Below are positions 17,501-26,127 of a stretch of DNA of 61,109 nucleotides, piece by piece. The notes below the pieces were generated by a model. That model was not told the origin of the DNA and ran no database searches. It saw only the letters and a program-made list of their open reading frames with translations. Numbering within the stretch: the stretch's first letter is position 1; every line of letters begins with the position of its first letter. This stretch comes from CAIXQW01 sp046049675 (lineage in GTDB: Bacteria > Bacteroidota > Bacteroidia > Chitinophagales > Chitinophagaceae), in assembly GCA_046049675.1 (NCBI GenBank), contig JBJORA010000093.1, positions 1 through 61,109 on the forward strand. Reading direction: 5' to 3'. A program made the position numbers and the translations under genes.

Positions 17501-19085
17501 GCTTACTATTACCGGCGACAATACAGTTTGCTTAGGGCAAAGTACAACGCTTGCTGCATCAGGTGCTATAAGCTATGTATGGAGTGGAGGCATTGTAAAC
17601 AATACCGCATTTACACCAAGTACAAGCACAAGCTATACCGTTACAGGTACAGATGCTAATGGTTGCACCGCGTCCACTAGTATTACCGTTACAGTTATCA
17701 ACCTTGTAGTACAAACAAGCTCTCCAGCCACTGTATGTCAGGGGCTAAGCACAGCACTATCTGCCTGCTGTGGCACCTCGTATAGTTGGTCGCCATCTGC
17801 CTCTCTCAATAATGCGCTTATTGCTAATCCATCCGCAAGCCCTATTGTAAATACTATTTACACGGTATTGGTTACAGATGTCAATGGTTGCACAGGCACT
17901 AATACGCAAGCTATAACGGTAGCACCAACGCCAACAGTGCAAATTAGTGCTTCTAATACCAGTCCGTGCATCAGCGATACCATTACTTTATCTGCATCGG
18001 GCGCATCAACATATAATTGGGTGCCTACCTCAGGTTTATCAGTTGCATCGCCAAGTATAGCACAAGCCATTATCAATAGTGCTACACAAACATATACAGT
18101 GATAGCAGTTGACAATTCAGGTTGTACATCAAGCAGTACAATAAGCATTGCGGGCAAAGCACCAATCATTACAATTACTGGTAATCCTGTATGTTGCCCA
18201 GGACAAACAACAGTGTTATCAGCAAGTGGAGCACAAAGCTATAGCTGGTCTGGCGGTATAGTAAACAATATACCGTTCTCGCCAGCGGCAACTACAACAT
18301 ACACCGTAGTTGGTACAGATGCCAATGGTTGCACATCTGCCAATACATTTACGGTGAGCATACCACAATTGCTTGTAGAAATTATTGGTCCTACACAAGT
18401 TTGCGAAGGACAAAGCGCAAGCCTAAGCGCAGGCGGTGCACTTACTTACTATTGGACGCCAACTATCGAGAATGCGATTCCATTTGTACCTACTAGCGGT
18501 GGTACTTATACGGTAATTGCAGTTGACGTCAATGGATGTACGACTAGCGCTACACATAGCATAAGCATATTACCGCCACCAAGTGTATCAGTTACAAAAA
18601 GCGGAGACATTGCCTGCAATACAAGTTCGCCAATCTTGTCGGCTGCAGGTGCCCTTAGCTATACTTGGGCGCCTACATCTAGTTTAAGTTCAAGCACAGG
18701 TCAATCTGTAACAAGTTCAGCTACGCAAACCACTACATATACTGTAACTGGTGTAGAAGGTTTATGCGCAGATACAGCAAGTATTACAGTGTATTTTAAC
18801 GAAGGTGCTGCGAGCATTTTTGTACCAAATGCATTTACCCCAAATAGCGATGGTGTCAATGATTGCTTTGCCATTAAAAGTCTTTCTACAGTATATGATA
18901 TAGACTTAAAAATTTACGACAGATGGGGCAAAATGGTGTTTGCAACAACGTCGCTTACAGAATGTTGGAACGGCGTGATTGGTAATTATACTGATTGCAA
19001 TGAAGGGATTTACTACTATACCCTGAGAGCAAATACAGATTGTGGTAAGGTGCAGATGAATGGCGACGTGATGGTGACGAGGTAG
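14580..19085 (+). CDS. T9SS-exported giant repeat protein: SBBP repeats, PKD domain, Ig-like array, type B sorting domain (gliding/adhesin-like)
   Basis: A 1,501-residue cell-surface or secreted protein. A signal peptide lies at about residues 8-29 (MNLKSLVCLILFGFC...NAQ; the ATG at 14580 adds seven residues). Residues 45-490 hold beta-propeller-like repeats with GNFLWGFGLGGSEED and DPSP patterns (SBBP type). A PKD domain is at about 508-597 (YAWNFGDPSSG, GTYTVTLVV). Residues 600-1407 are a string of Ig-like modules (CLGQSTTL..., YTVTGTDANGCT) arranged as a higher-order repeat, with paired cysteines. The last 90 residues (FVPNAFTPNSDGVND, IYDRWGKMVF, ITYYTL-type) are the CHU_C/T9SS type B domain. 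Likely role: adhesion or gliding surface protein; target unknown. Confidence 0.9.
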   Translation: MPTKLFVMNLKSLVCLILFGFCSTYNVNAQIGIQGHVIGGLQADGHQILYHTKFHYDNVGNKIIYGSFESTTMPLNPPANTVTATNNGIHDMYLIKHDVFGNFLWGFGLGGSEEDGILDATTDASGDIYICGYFRDSVDMDPSPTASYWLVNPLSTGTNAGYAGDIFLAKYSASGVFQWAFSIGSSNTNDIATGVKVSNSGSVYIVGQFNQACDFNPGPGTATLVPANGLGFLAKYSAANGSYIFALNFGGPSANSSGQQLELLNNEQVALIGTLVGTNVDMDPSAGTFLLTAPTNQPLITIYDTNFAFIDAYTVPCTSIGTFVDGDTAGNAIYLTGWVGGTNIDFDPSASNTANTSNGAADFFVVKYDYALNHQWSQVLGSTGEDRGYAIDVVQDKVYYAGFFASTCDFDASIAIDNLTSSGNRDGFISKLDTSGNYFCTKQIGGTLEDEIHGIHALTNDTLWLGGHFTNSASFAPTGAFQSATSNGSQDIFLMKYKLICNPIFDTVYADFAYGDPNPCDFTWLVDFFSTSYAFTGIASYAWNFGDPSSGSLDTSSLQNPTHLYSFPGTYTVTLVVTSAGGLVDTMQTIIVIDPPLTQVTTGPSDTICIGQSAQLSACCAAYYDWSPSATLNNPNIDNPIATPFITTVYTVTASDMNGCTATNTQEVVVLPPANVQITPSTNSPCLNDTITLTATGSSLYTWTPTPGLSVSSQNSADVIITNTSQTYTVTATDNIGCTTSTTININASVPNITITGDDTLCLGQSTTLVASGATSYSWTGGISNNTAFTPNTTTTYTVTGTNANGCTSTASITVVVVNLSAQTGTTTTICQGLSTQLSACCGTSYAWTPSASLSNPLIANPSANPATNTTYTVLVTDANGCTATNTQQVNVLPAPTAQISSSSTNPCLNDTITLTASGGVQYTWTATPGLSVSSQNTAQAIISNPTQTYTVTATDNDGCTTSTIININASIPALTITGDNTVCLGQSTTLAASGAISYVWSGGIVNNTAFTPSTSTSYTVTGTDANGCTASTSITVTVINLVVQTSSPATVCQGLSTALSACCGTSYSWSPSASLNNALIANPSASPIVNTIYTVLVTDVNGCTGTNTQAITVAPTPTVQISASNTSPCISDTITLSASGASTYNWVPTSGLSVASPSIAQAIINSATQTYTVIAVDNSGCTSSSTISIAGKAPIITITGNPVCCPGQTTVLSASGAQSYSWSGGIVNNIPFSPAATTTYTVVGTDANGCTSANTFTVSIPQLLVEIIGPTQVCEGQSASLSAGGALTYYWTPTIENAIPFVPTSGGTYTVIAVDVNGCTTSATHSISILPPPSVSVTKSGDIACNTSSPILSAAGALSYTWAPTSSLSSSTGQSVTSSATQTTTYTVTGVEGLCADTASITVYFNEGAASIFVPNAFTPNSDGVNDCFAIKSLSTVYDIDLKIYDRWGKMVFATTSLTECWNGVIGNYTDCNEGIYYYTLRANTDCGKVQMNGDVMVTR
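16425..18400 (+). repeat. Three-module higher-order repeat of about 666 bp
   Basis: Within the Ig-like array a three-module block recurs: module A (SACC-Y-W-SPSA-LNN), module B (PCLNDTITLTA-GLSVSSQ), module C (CLGQSTTL-ASGA-SY-W-GGI-NN). The A module starts near 16425, 17090 and 17757, about 665 bp apart, so duplication was by whole blocks of about 222 residues. Confidence 0.8.
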
Positions 19086-19213
19086 AGGTAAAACTACAAT
19101 CACCAATATAAACTGCTGCTGTTAATATTGCTCCCTTTACAATCCTATCATTAATGCTGTAGGTTGACGGAAAAGCGCAGCCGCTCATAACTTACAAGTG
19201 TTAAATTTTTGAG

Positions 19214-19221
19214 TACCTTTG
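19214..19221 (+). promoter_or_regulatory. Candidate -7 element of the 19309 methyltransferase
   Basis: TACCTTTG matches TAnnTTTG, 87 nt before the ATG at 19309. The -33 element is not clear. Confidence 0.4.
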
Positions 19222-19308
19222 AACGCATAAAATATTTGCATCTACTTCAGTTGTTAGAAATAGTCAAGTATTGATGCATGCTTTTGAAAAATAATTAATG
19301 CAAGGACA

Positions 19309-20100
19309 ATGACATTTAAAGATAAGCTTAAATTCAGTTTAATTACTGACCATCCTGTGGCGTACGAATCACAGGATCATCTAAATCCATGGGGAACAGC
19401 TCAAAATAACAGCACTAATCCGAGGTTTAATGAAAAGATTTACAAGCTGTTTGCAGACGTAATAAAACCGCTAAAGGTTTTAGATTTAGGTTGCAGTGGT
19501 GGGGGGTTTGTGCGAAATTGTACAGATGATGGCTGCATTGCTATTGGAATCGAAGGCAGTGATTATTCACAAAAACTTGGTAGAGCAGAATGGAACGTAA
19601 TTCCAAATAAACTATTTACAGGCGATATCACTAAGCCTTTTATGGTAATGATGGATGATGGCTCATCAAGCCGTCCATTAAAATTTGACCTCATAACATG
19701 CTGGGAAGTAATGGAGCATATAGAAGAAGCAGACATTGATGGCATTATTTCGAATGTAAAGAACAGCCTTTTGCCGGGTGGCTTGTGGATAATGAGCATT
19801 TCAACTATCGATGATATAGTTAATGGCGTTAACCTGCACAGAACCGTAAAACCAATACAGTGGTGGATAGATAAATTTGGTGCGGTTGGACTAGTGCATT
19901 GCTCCAACCTGTTGCCGTTCTTTAAGCAGCAATATATCCGCAGTAATCGCTACAATGCACCGAAAAGTGTGCACTTGATATTGACAAATGATGTGACTGC
20001 AGCTCCAAAAATGCCGCATTATCCTGTATCCGCTAAGTTGTATGATCATTGGAGAGGTAGCAAAATGCATAAACTTGTAAATATGTTTAGTAAGATTTAA
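19309..20100 (+). CDS. Class I SAM-dependent methyltransferase
   Basis: A 263-residue cytoplasmic enzyme. The SAM-binding motif I is VLDLGCSGGGFVR (about residues 60-72), followed by an acidic motif in IGIEGSDYS and motif IV-like DLITCWEVMEHIEE. This is the layout of Methyltransf_11/23 family enzymes that act on small molecules or glycans. The C-terminal part (HCSNLLPFFKQQYIR) has no diagnostic feature. It neighbours polysaccharide-type genes and a second methyltransferase on the other strand, so a sugar-modifying role is plausible but inferred. Confidence 0.8.
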   Translation: MTFKDKLKFSLITDHPVAYESQDHLNPWGTAQNNSTNPRFNEKIYKLFADVIKPLKVLDLGCSGGGFVRNCTDDGCIAIGIEGSDYSQKLGRAEWNVIPNKLFTGDITKPFMVMMDDGSSSRPLKFDLITCWEVMEHIEEADIDGIISNVKNSLLPGGLWIMSISTIDDIVNGVNLHRTVKPIQWWIDKFGAVGLVHCSNLLPFFKQQYIRSNRYNAPKSVHLILTNDVTAAPKMPHYPVSAKLYDHWRGSKMHKLVNMFSKI

Positions 20101-20173
20101 ATTATGATTGCACGAATTAGGAGTTCAGCATACTCAACTTACTAAAGAATAAGCACAGCTTGTTTTGCTTTTA

Positions 20174-21040
20174 CTATTTGCCCCATTGAATCTCGAAATA
20201 GATGCCACTACCTCGCTTGGTTAGTCTTTCTAAGGCAGTTTCTATGATGCTTGCACATGTAAATACTGCACGCACCACAAACACAGCTAGCGGGTGCTTA
20301 ACTATCGCAAGCATTTTTTGTTTCCAAACGTAGCTAACGTAACCATAGTGTGCTGTAGTATTTAGCTCTACTATATTGTAATTACTATACTTTTCTACAA
20401 AGTGCCTAAACGAAGTGATATTCCAATAATTTAAATGCAATGGCGGCAACGCAGAACACAAATTGTAGCTACGGCTGTAGTAACGTTTCTCATTTGGCAC
20501 AGTGCCGATAAAGTAACCACCATCAGCTAGCATTAACTCGATTTTTTGCAGTACTTGGCGAGGATATGCAATGTGTTCTAACACCATAAACATCGTGATG
20601 ACATCAAACTTTTCATTAGGATACTTTGCAATAAACTCGTCAATCGTCGTAGTATCATAACGTGCTCCATCAAGGTTTCTTGATTCTGCCAGCGTCAGAC
20701 TATGTTTATCAAAGTCAATGCCAAATACGTTGTGGCCATTAGCAGCTGCAAAAGCAAGAAATGCCCCGTTTGAGCAACCTATATCTAGTACCTTAAGCGG
20801 TTTATTCGCCCGAAGTGTTGCAGAACGATAGGATGGGTGATCTGTTGGCCAAGTTTCGAGCTTCGCATGCCTAATTTTGCTAAGCTCATCTTCACTATTT
20901 TCGTAATACTCACTACCCGGCTCTTCATAAGGCAAGCAAAACTCAAAGTCGCAGGTAGTGCACTGCACAAGGTCGTAACCATGATAGTCTTTATTAGTAA
21001 AAAAAACTTTATTCCCTTCACATAGCGGACAATTCTGCAT
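20174..21040 (-). CDS. Class I SAM methyltransferase with an N-terminal zinc-ribbon
   Basis: A 288-residue enzyme. A C4 zinc ribbon is at the N-terminus (CPLC at 4-7, CTTC near 27-30), followed by the SAM motif VLDIGCSNGAFLAFA (about 85-99), acidic FGIDFD, and MVLEHIAYP. This Zn-ribbon plus Methyltransf_13/23 arrangement is common in cell-envelope polysaccharide clusters. The C-terminal 50 residues contain a hydrophobic stretch (LAIVKHPLAVFVVRAVFTCA) that may contact the membrane. Convergent with the plus-strand methyltransferase at 19309. Confidence 0.8.
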   Translation of the reverse strand: MQNCPLCEGNKVFFTNKDYHGYDLVQCTTCDFEFCLPYEEPGSEYYENSEDELSKIRHAKLETWPTDHPSYRSATLRANKPLKVLDIGCSNGAFLAFAAANGHNVFGIDFDKHSLTLAESRNLDGARYDTTTIDEFIAKYPNEKFDVITMFMVLEHIAYPRQVLQKIELMLADGGYFIGTVPNEKRYYSRSYNLCSALPPLHLNYWNITSFRHFVEKYSNYNIVELNTTAHYGYVSYVWKQKMLAIVKHPLAVFVVRAVFTCASIIETALERLTKRGSGIYFEIQWGK

Positions 21041-21212
21041 GTTGCTAAATTACTAGGCCTTTTGCAAATAGCAGTACAAAAATTACGATGTATTATCAAC
21101 CTTTAATCTTGATGTCATGCTGCCTCACTGTGCAATAGCTATATATAGTGCTACTTGAAAAAAGTATGCTAGGTTGAGATTAACACTAGACGTAACTTCT
21201 TACTTATCGCCC

Positions 21213-22943
21213 TCACAACTCCTTCCACATCCTAAAATTCCAAATGCCAATTGTTTCTGGTGTGCTATGCCATAGGTATACTGCTAGCTTATCGCAGGCA
21301 GGTATGTGCTGTGTGAAACAAATTGAGTCACGCGCATAATTATTTGACACTTCAGCTAGAGCAATCCCTGTCCAATAAACAGTACTATCTCCGCGAAAGG
21401 CGTGGCACACAAGTCTGGCTGCATTATCAATATTAAAACTATCATTGCTAATACTGTAGTGCAAACTGATCGCAAATCTTTGTTGCTGTTGAATATTCGT
21501 TATTTCTGCAACTGGTACATAGGTTAAAAAATTGGGGCTAGCACTACCATATGCAATAATGGTATCATTTATCGCTGTAGCTAGTTTCGGCTTTGAAAGT
21601 GTTGCACCACTGTAGCTTGGCAGATAAATAGCTAGTTTGTCGTGATTATTAACTTGTGTAGCAAGTGCCACTTCTTTTCGGTAGGCCCAGTTCATATCGC
21701 TTATTAGCAAAATGCCTTTGTTGAATTGATAAATCCAAAAAAGATTAAGTACACAACATACGGTCAAAAACCCTAGCAAAGCTGCACGCCAGAAAGCTTT
21801 ACAGGCAAAAGTGCGTTCAACAAGCAAAGCAAAAGGCAGAGCCAACAATGCATAATACTGCACTACTGGTCTAAAGCCGTAAGTAGTGCCATAGCTTCTA
21901 TCGTCCCAACAAATAGTGATGTATAATATGCAGCACATAAAAATTACAATGGAAAATGCATAGGTATTTTTTTGCTTAAATAAGAAGTAAATACCAATAA
22001 CTGCTAACAGCATCAATGGCGTAAATACAAACCAACCTTTTGTTGCAGAAAAAAAGCAATACGCTAGTTGAGGGCTAAGCCAGTTAAAGCCATGATTGCT
22101 ATAGCCATTAGCAAAAAACTTTCCACAGCTAAGCCAGTAAAACGGCATTTGAAAACAGCAATAGCATAGCCCAAGAGCGAAGAGCATTACCCCGCTCTCC
22201 TTTACAGCTGGCCCAACGCTCGCCATACTTAGACCCTTTGATTGCAGGTTATAAAGAACCGGAACAATTATCAATAGCACTTCTGTATTGCGACATAATG
22301 CTGCAAGCGCAAAAGCCAAAGCAGCTACGATCAAATTTTTGTTGCTACAGCTAAGCTGGTATTGCTGGTATTGATATAAAAATGCAGAAAGCATGGCAAA
22401 GCCATAAATATGACTCAAGCCTGGCGCAAATGAATGGTAGTATGTGAAGTTAGTGCCTATACAAATAGCTATCAATGTTAGGGCACAAGCACTATCACTT
22501 ACGAAATGGAGCAAGAACTTTCTTAAGCAATAAAGCCCAAGCCACAAATAGAAAATAGCTGCACACCATATGGCTTTGCTGTATGCCGTACTAAGGCCAT
22601 CAGCTATCGCAGAATTTGAAATTTTTGTATACAGATGTGCCAATGCAAAAAATGGTGACCACAAAACCGCACAACCGACAGGATAAACAGGGCTTCCTTT
22701 TACATTGCTCGTAAGGTGATACATATTTGTAGCAAGCATATAGTCTTGCACATGTTTTTCTGCAAATGAAAAACTTACATCTTGATATATAAACGTAGCA
22801 GGTAAATACATGTAGTAACCATAAGCGTCCCACGACAATGGATGCTTTGATTGGCTTGTAGGCAATAATACATTAACTAAACTTGCAAGCACAAGTAGCC
22901 AAAGAACTAGTCTAGAAGAGCAATATTTCGCAAGAGACTTCAA
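21213..22943 (-). CDS. Polytopic membrane protein, probable GT-C-fold glycosyltransferase
   Basis: A 576-residue integral membrane protein with about eleven hydrophobic helices, and a soluble C-terminal part of about 150 residues. The first loop after helix 1 carries DAYGYYMYLPATF, with an Asp-containing motif as in GT-C enzymes, and GSPVYPVGCAVLWSPFF is characteristic of Bacteroidota relatives. GT-C enzymes transfer sugars from polyprenyl-phosphate donors on the periplasmic face; that role here is inference. The start is a TTG at 22943 (in-frame stop upstream, no nearby ATG), overlapping nothing, 27 bp after the DUF4258 gene stop. Confidence 0.6.
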   Translation of the reverse strand: MKSLAKYCSSRLVLWLLVLASLVNVLLPTSQSKHPLSWDAYGYYMYLPATFIYQDVSFSFAEKHVQDYMLATNMYHLTSNVKGSPVYPVGCAVLWSPFFALAHLYTKISNSAIADGLSTAYSKAIWCAAIFYLWLGLYCLRKFLLHFVSDSACALTLIAICIGTNFTYYHSFAPGLSHIYGFAMLSAFLYQYQQYQLSCSNKNLIVAALAFALAALCRNTEVLLIIVPVLYNLQSKGLSMASVGPAVKESGVMLFALGLCYCCFQMPFYWLSCGKFFANGYSNHGFNWLSPQLAYCFFSATKGWFVFTPLMLLAVIGIYFLFKQKNTYAFSIVIFMCCILYITICWDDRSYGTTYGFRPVVQYYALLALPFALLVERTFACKAFWRAALLGFLTVCCVLNLFWIYQFNKGILLISDMNWAYRKEVALATQVNNHDKLAIYLPSYSGATLSKPKLATAINDTIIAYGSASPNFLTYVPVAEITNIQQQQRFAISLHYSISNDSFNIDNAARLVCHAFRGDSTVYWTGIALAEVSNNYARDSICFTQHIPACDKLAVYLWHSTPETIGIWNFRMWKEL

Positions 22944-22970
22944 TGATGGATGTATATTATATAGTGTGCG

Positions 22971-23438
22971 CTACTCACAGTCGCATTTCCAATCGGTATC
23001 TAAATCTATTACAGTAATAACTTTGGCTTCATTGCTATTGCAAAAAGCAAATACCATTCTGCATTGCTGTCCGTCATGCGTGCGACCTTCTAAGGCATAA
23101 GTTGGGCAATCGCCAGGACGATCATTGCTTTTGTTGTAGTTAATGCGCCCTTGTGCAAGTATTTCGCGCACTTCACTTTCGTCTAAATGCCTACAGCCCA
23201 TGCGGCATTTAGCATGTTTGGTGTAAATAATTTTTTGAGGATTGCGGTTAATATCTGATTCTCTCGTTTCAAACTTACTGGCGCTTTTTTCTTGTTGTTG
23301 GGCTGCTGGGTGTCGTTCCATACGACTTTGCGCTGCATCTTTATTGACACGCATTGTTTGCAACACTTTTACAATGCTTAGTATTGCAGTTAAAATCACC
23401 AAAATGAGGTACAGCTTTGCATTTTTGGTACTCGCCAT
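22971..23438 (-). CDS. DUF4258 domain protein with an N-terminal membrane anchor
   Basis: A 155-residue protein from the ATG at 23438 (MASTKNAKLYLILVILTA); one hydrophobic helix near residues 8-24, a polar Gln/Glu linker, then a DUF4258 domain (IIYTKHAKCRMGCRHLD, EVREILAQGRI, DGQQCRMVFAFC, VITVIDLDTDWKCDC). Cysteines in CRMGC and CDC are conserved in many relatives. The -7 element at 23443-23450 sits 4 nt before the ATG, which favours this start over the upstream ATG at 23486. Function unknown; DUF4258 resembles RNase-like toxin folds, but no activity is shown. Confidence 0.75.
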   Translation of the reverse strand: MASTKNAKLYLILVILTAILSIVKVLQTMRVNKDAAQSRMERHPAAQQQEKSASKFETRESDINRNPQKIIYTKHAKCRMGCRHLDESEVREILAQGRINYNKSNDRPGDCPTYALEGRTHDGQQCRMVFAFCNSNEAKVITVIDLDTDWKCDCE

Positions 23439-23442
23439 GGCA

Positions 23443-23450
23443 CAAATGTA
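23443..23450 (-). promoter_or_regulatory. -7 element, DUF4258 gene
   Basis: The minus strand reads TACATTTG (TAnnTTTG), ending 4 nt before the ATG at 23438, so the mRNA would be leaderless. No clear -33 element. Confidence 0.45.
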
Positions 23451-23513
23451 GGGCAATGTTCTTTTTATTATCATACCAAGCAGCAATTAGCACGGTATAA
23501 ACAAGCCTTAAGC

Positions 23514-23521
23514 TATTTTTG
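23514..23521 (+). promoter_or_regulatory. -7 element, mtaB
   Basis: TATTTTTG matches TAnnTTTG and ends 5 nt before the TTG start of mtaB at 23527, implying a leaderless transcript. The ATG at 23523 is out of frame with the MtaB protein. Confidence 0.45.
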
Positions 23522-23526
23522 CATGG

Positions 23527-24807
23527 TTGACGCAGTCAAAGTCCATAGCTTTTCACACGCTTGGTTGTAAACTCAATTATAGCGAAACCAGCACACTTAG
23601 TCGTGTAATGGAGCAGCAGGGTTATGCCAAGCATGCATTTGATAGCGATGACGCAGCTGACGTGTATGTTATTAATACCTGCAGTGTTACCGAAAATGCC
23701 GACAAAGAGTGCAAACAAATTGTCCGTCGAATACAACGCAAGGCGCCAGAAGCAGTAGTGGTAATTACAGGCTGCTATGCACAACTTAAACCAGAAGAAA
23801 TTGCAACAATCCCTGGTGTAGACCTTGTACTTGGCGCTGCCGAAAAGTTTAATCTGCCAAAGCACATTGCTGCCTTTACAAAAGGTGACGCCACCAAAAT
23901 TTGCAGTTGCGATATTGGCGATGTACACGAGTTTACAAGCAGCTATAGCGAAGGCGATCGTACGCGTACTTTCTTAAAAGTACAAGATGGTTGCAATTAC
24001 AACTGTAGCTTTTGCACCATACCAATGGCGCGTGGAGAAAGTCGCAGCGATAGCGTAGATAATGTGCTTCAGAATATTGCTGCCATAGCTAGTGGCAATT
24101 GTAAAGAAATTGTACTGACTGGGATTAACCTTGGCGACTATTATTACACAAATACCAACGATACCAAGTACAATTTTTACAACCTCGTGCAAGCGATAGA
24201 AGCTGCAAATACAGGTCAAATGCGTTTTCGCATTAGTAGCATAGAACCCAACTTGTTAAGCGACGATATCATAGAACTAGTAGCTGCTAGCAAAAAGTTT
24301 ATGCCTCACTTTCACATTCCTTTACAAAGCGGCAGCAATAGTATTTTGGGACTAATGCGTCGCAGATACCGTCGCGAGTTGTACGCGCAGCGCGTTGCTT
24401 ACATTAAAAGGATGATGCCACATTGCTGTATTGGCGTTGACGTTATTGTGGGCTTCCCAGGCGAAACAGATGCACATTTTCAAGAAACATTTGATTTTCT
24501 GCACAGCCTAGATATAAGCTACTTGCACGTATTTACCTACAGCGAGCGAACGAATACGCTTGCCGAAACCATGGCAAACCCAGTGCCAATGAATACAAGG
24601 CACGAGCGCAATAAGATCTTGCGCAATTTGAGCTATCAAAAAATGCAATACTTCACACAGCAGCACATGGGACAAAGCCGCGAAGTTTTGTGGGAAAAAA
24701 ATGCCAAAGGAAATGCCATGGAAGGCTACACTGATAACTATATTCGCTTGGAAACAATGTACAATGCGCAAAAGGCTGGCACTGTAGAAACGTATTTAAT
24801 AAGTTAG
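23527..24807 (+). CDS. mtaB: tRNA (N6-threonylcarbamoyladenosine-37)-C2-methylthiotransferase MtaB
   Basis: A 426-residue radical-SAM methylthiotransferase that converts t6A37 to ms2t6A37 in ANN-reading tRNAs. The N-terminal UPF0004 domain carries its cluster cysteines C14 (LGCKLN), C52 (NTCSVTE) and C83 (TGCYAQ). The radical-SAM motif CNYNCSFC gives C156, C160 and C163, and the TIM-barrel core contains FHIPLQSGSN and VGFPGET. A C-terminal TRAM-like region follows. The start is a TTG (MTQSKSIAFHT): no in-frame ATG lies between the upstream stop and the first conserved motif, and a TATTTTTG -7 element is 5 nt upstream. Confidence 0.93.
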   Translation: MTQSKSIAFHTLGCKLNYSETSTLSRVMEQQGYAKHAFDSDDAADVYVINTCSVTENADKECKQIVRRIQRKAPEAVVVITGCYAQLKPEEIATIPGVDLVLGAAEKFNLPKHIAAFTKGDATKICSCDIGDVHEFTSSYSEGDRTRTFLKVQDGCNYNCSFCTIPMARGESRSDSVDNVLQNIAAIASGNCKEIVLTGINLGDYYYTNTNDTKYNFYNLVQAIEAANTGQMRFRISSIEPNLLSDDIIELVAASKKFMPHFHIPLQSGSNSILGLMRRRYRRELYAQRVAYIKRMMPHCCIGVDVIVGFPGETDAHFQETFDFLHSLDISYLHVFTYSERTNTLAETMANPVPMNTRHERNKILRNLSYQKMQYFTQQHMGQSREVLWEKNAKGNAMEGYTDNYIRLETMYNAQKAGTVETYLIS

Positions 24808-24820
24808 AGAAAGAAAAGCG

Positions 24821-25114
24821 ATGTTAAAGTATCAGGTAACAATAAAGTTTAATATGGATGATGAGTTTGGTGTTCATCTTGGAGAGCATCGTCGAATCAT
24901 CAACCAACTTATTGAAGAACATACGATAGAAAACTATGTTGTTAGCTTAGAAAGTATGACATGTTGGATAACCATAAATGCACGCAGCGAAGACAATGCT
25001 CGTGACATTTTATATGAAAGTCCACTAAGCATTTATTGGGAAGAGTTTAGCGCCGACCAAATTTTTGTATACGATAGTTTAATATATCGTTGGCCCGAGC
25101 TTAGTTATAATTAA
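24821..25114 (+). CDS. Small conserved protein, muconolactone-isomerase-like fold
   Basis: A 97-residue protein 13 bp after mtaB and probably co-transcribed. The pattern GEHRRIINQLIEEHTIENYVV, then CWITINARSEDNAR and PLSIYWEE matches a Bacteroidota family of small proteins of ferredoxin-like fold (described as muconolactone isomerase or YciI-like), seen here from memory of the family pattern. The central His-Arg-Arg-x-x-Asn motif is well kept. No catalytic role can be assigned. It ends 3 bp before the convergent Wzz-like gene. Confidence 0.7.
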   Translation: MLKYQVTIKFNMDDEFGVHLGEHRRIINQLIEEHTIENYVVSLESMTCWITINARSEDNARDILYESPLSIYWEEFSADQIFVYDSLIYRWPELSYN

Positions 25115-25117
25115 ATT

Positions 25118-26098
25118 CTACAGCGACTTAAGTTCGCTACTAATAATTTTACCGAGTGTTTTGCGCAGTGCAATAAATAGACCAACCAATAAACCTGCAG
25201 CGACTCCGAAGATACTATTTTGCTTAATTGGTGGATCAATTCTTTCTAGTGGCCAACTAGGCTTATCTAGTATCTGAAAAATGGGCGATTGGGACAGCAA
25301 CATAAAATTCGCATTTTGATGACTCTCTGTAGCTGCAGCGTACTGCAATGCAACTTCGCCTCGTAATCTTTCAAGTTTAATTCGCGGCAACAATGCTGTG
25401 GAATCTGTTAAATATTTTGTGCGTTGACCAAAGTCTAGCAAGGCTTTCTCTACAGCATCTAAGGCATCCTTAAGTGAGTCACGAAGGTTAGCAATTTTGT
25501 CTAAATCGTGGCGCGCTTTTTCAGTTTTGCTTTGGATATAGAAATCGCTGATAGCCGCTAAGATGCAATTGTTGATGTGCAAGGCGAGGCTATCCTTGTG
25601 TGCGGTACACTCAATTTTTGTAAATTCGCTTTTCTCAGGCGTAATTACGGTATACTCTTTAAGTATTTCTGCTGCTGTTGCTATGTTTTCTTCTTTGTTT
25701 TTAGAAAGTTTTATTTGCCTACTCTTGTCACTAATACCTTTGTTATAATCTTCAATCATTGCCTCGTAGAGCACACGCTTATCTTCACCATAGCCAGCAT
25801 TATTGGTAACAATTGTGCGACTAATATTTCTACTTTTTACAAGCTCAGAAACATTATAATGCCTACTAATAGAATTACCCTCAGAACCTCCCAGCCCTAT
25901 GCTTGCTGCTAAACCACTCAAACTAGAACCACCTTCAGCTCCCAGGGGAAAAATTTTTGAATAGCTTTTGTACTTTACTGTTTTTTTTGATGCTAAGTAA
26001 TATGCTAAACCACCTCCAATTGCAGCACAAATGAATATCCAATAGAAGTTTCGCTTTAATTGCTCCTTGGCGTGTGCTATACTTTCAAATATTGTCAT
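25118..26098 (-). CDS. Wzz-like polysaccharide chain-length determinant (PCP family)
   Basis: A 326-residue inner-membrane protein with two transmembrane helices: NFYWIFICAAIGGGLAYYLAS (about residues 16-36) and SIFGVAAGLLVGLFIALR (about 293-310), with a periplasmic domain rich in coiled-coil helices between. The proline-rich DKPSWPLERIDPP before the second helix is the PCP family signature. Such proteins control polysaccharide chain length with Wzx/Wzy-type export. It lies 29 bp after the Wza-like gene. No tyrosine-kinase domain is fused. Confidence 0.85.
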   Translation of the reverse strand: MTIFESIAHAKEQLKRNFYWIFICAAIGGGLAYYLASKKTVKYKSYSKIFPLGAEGGSSLSGLAASIGLGGSEGNSISRHYNVSELVKSRNISRTIVTNNAGYGEDKRVLYEAMIEDYNKGISDKSRQIKLSKNKEENIATAAEILKEYTVITPEKSEFTKIECTAHKDSLALHINNCILAAISDFYIQSKTEKARHDLDKIANLRDSLKDALDAVEKALLDFGQRTKYLTDSTALLPRIKLERLRGEVALQYAAATESHQNANFMLLSQSPIFQILDKPSWPLERIDPPIKQNSIFGVAAGLLVGLFIALRKTLGKIISSELKSL

Positions 26099-26127
26099 GC
26101 AGTAAATTTTCCTCTTATCAATATTAC

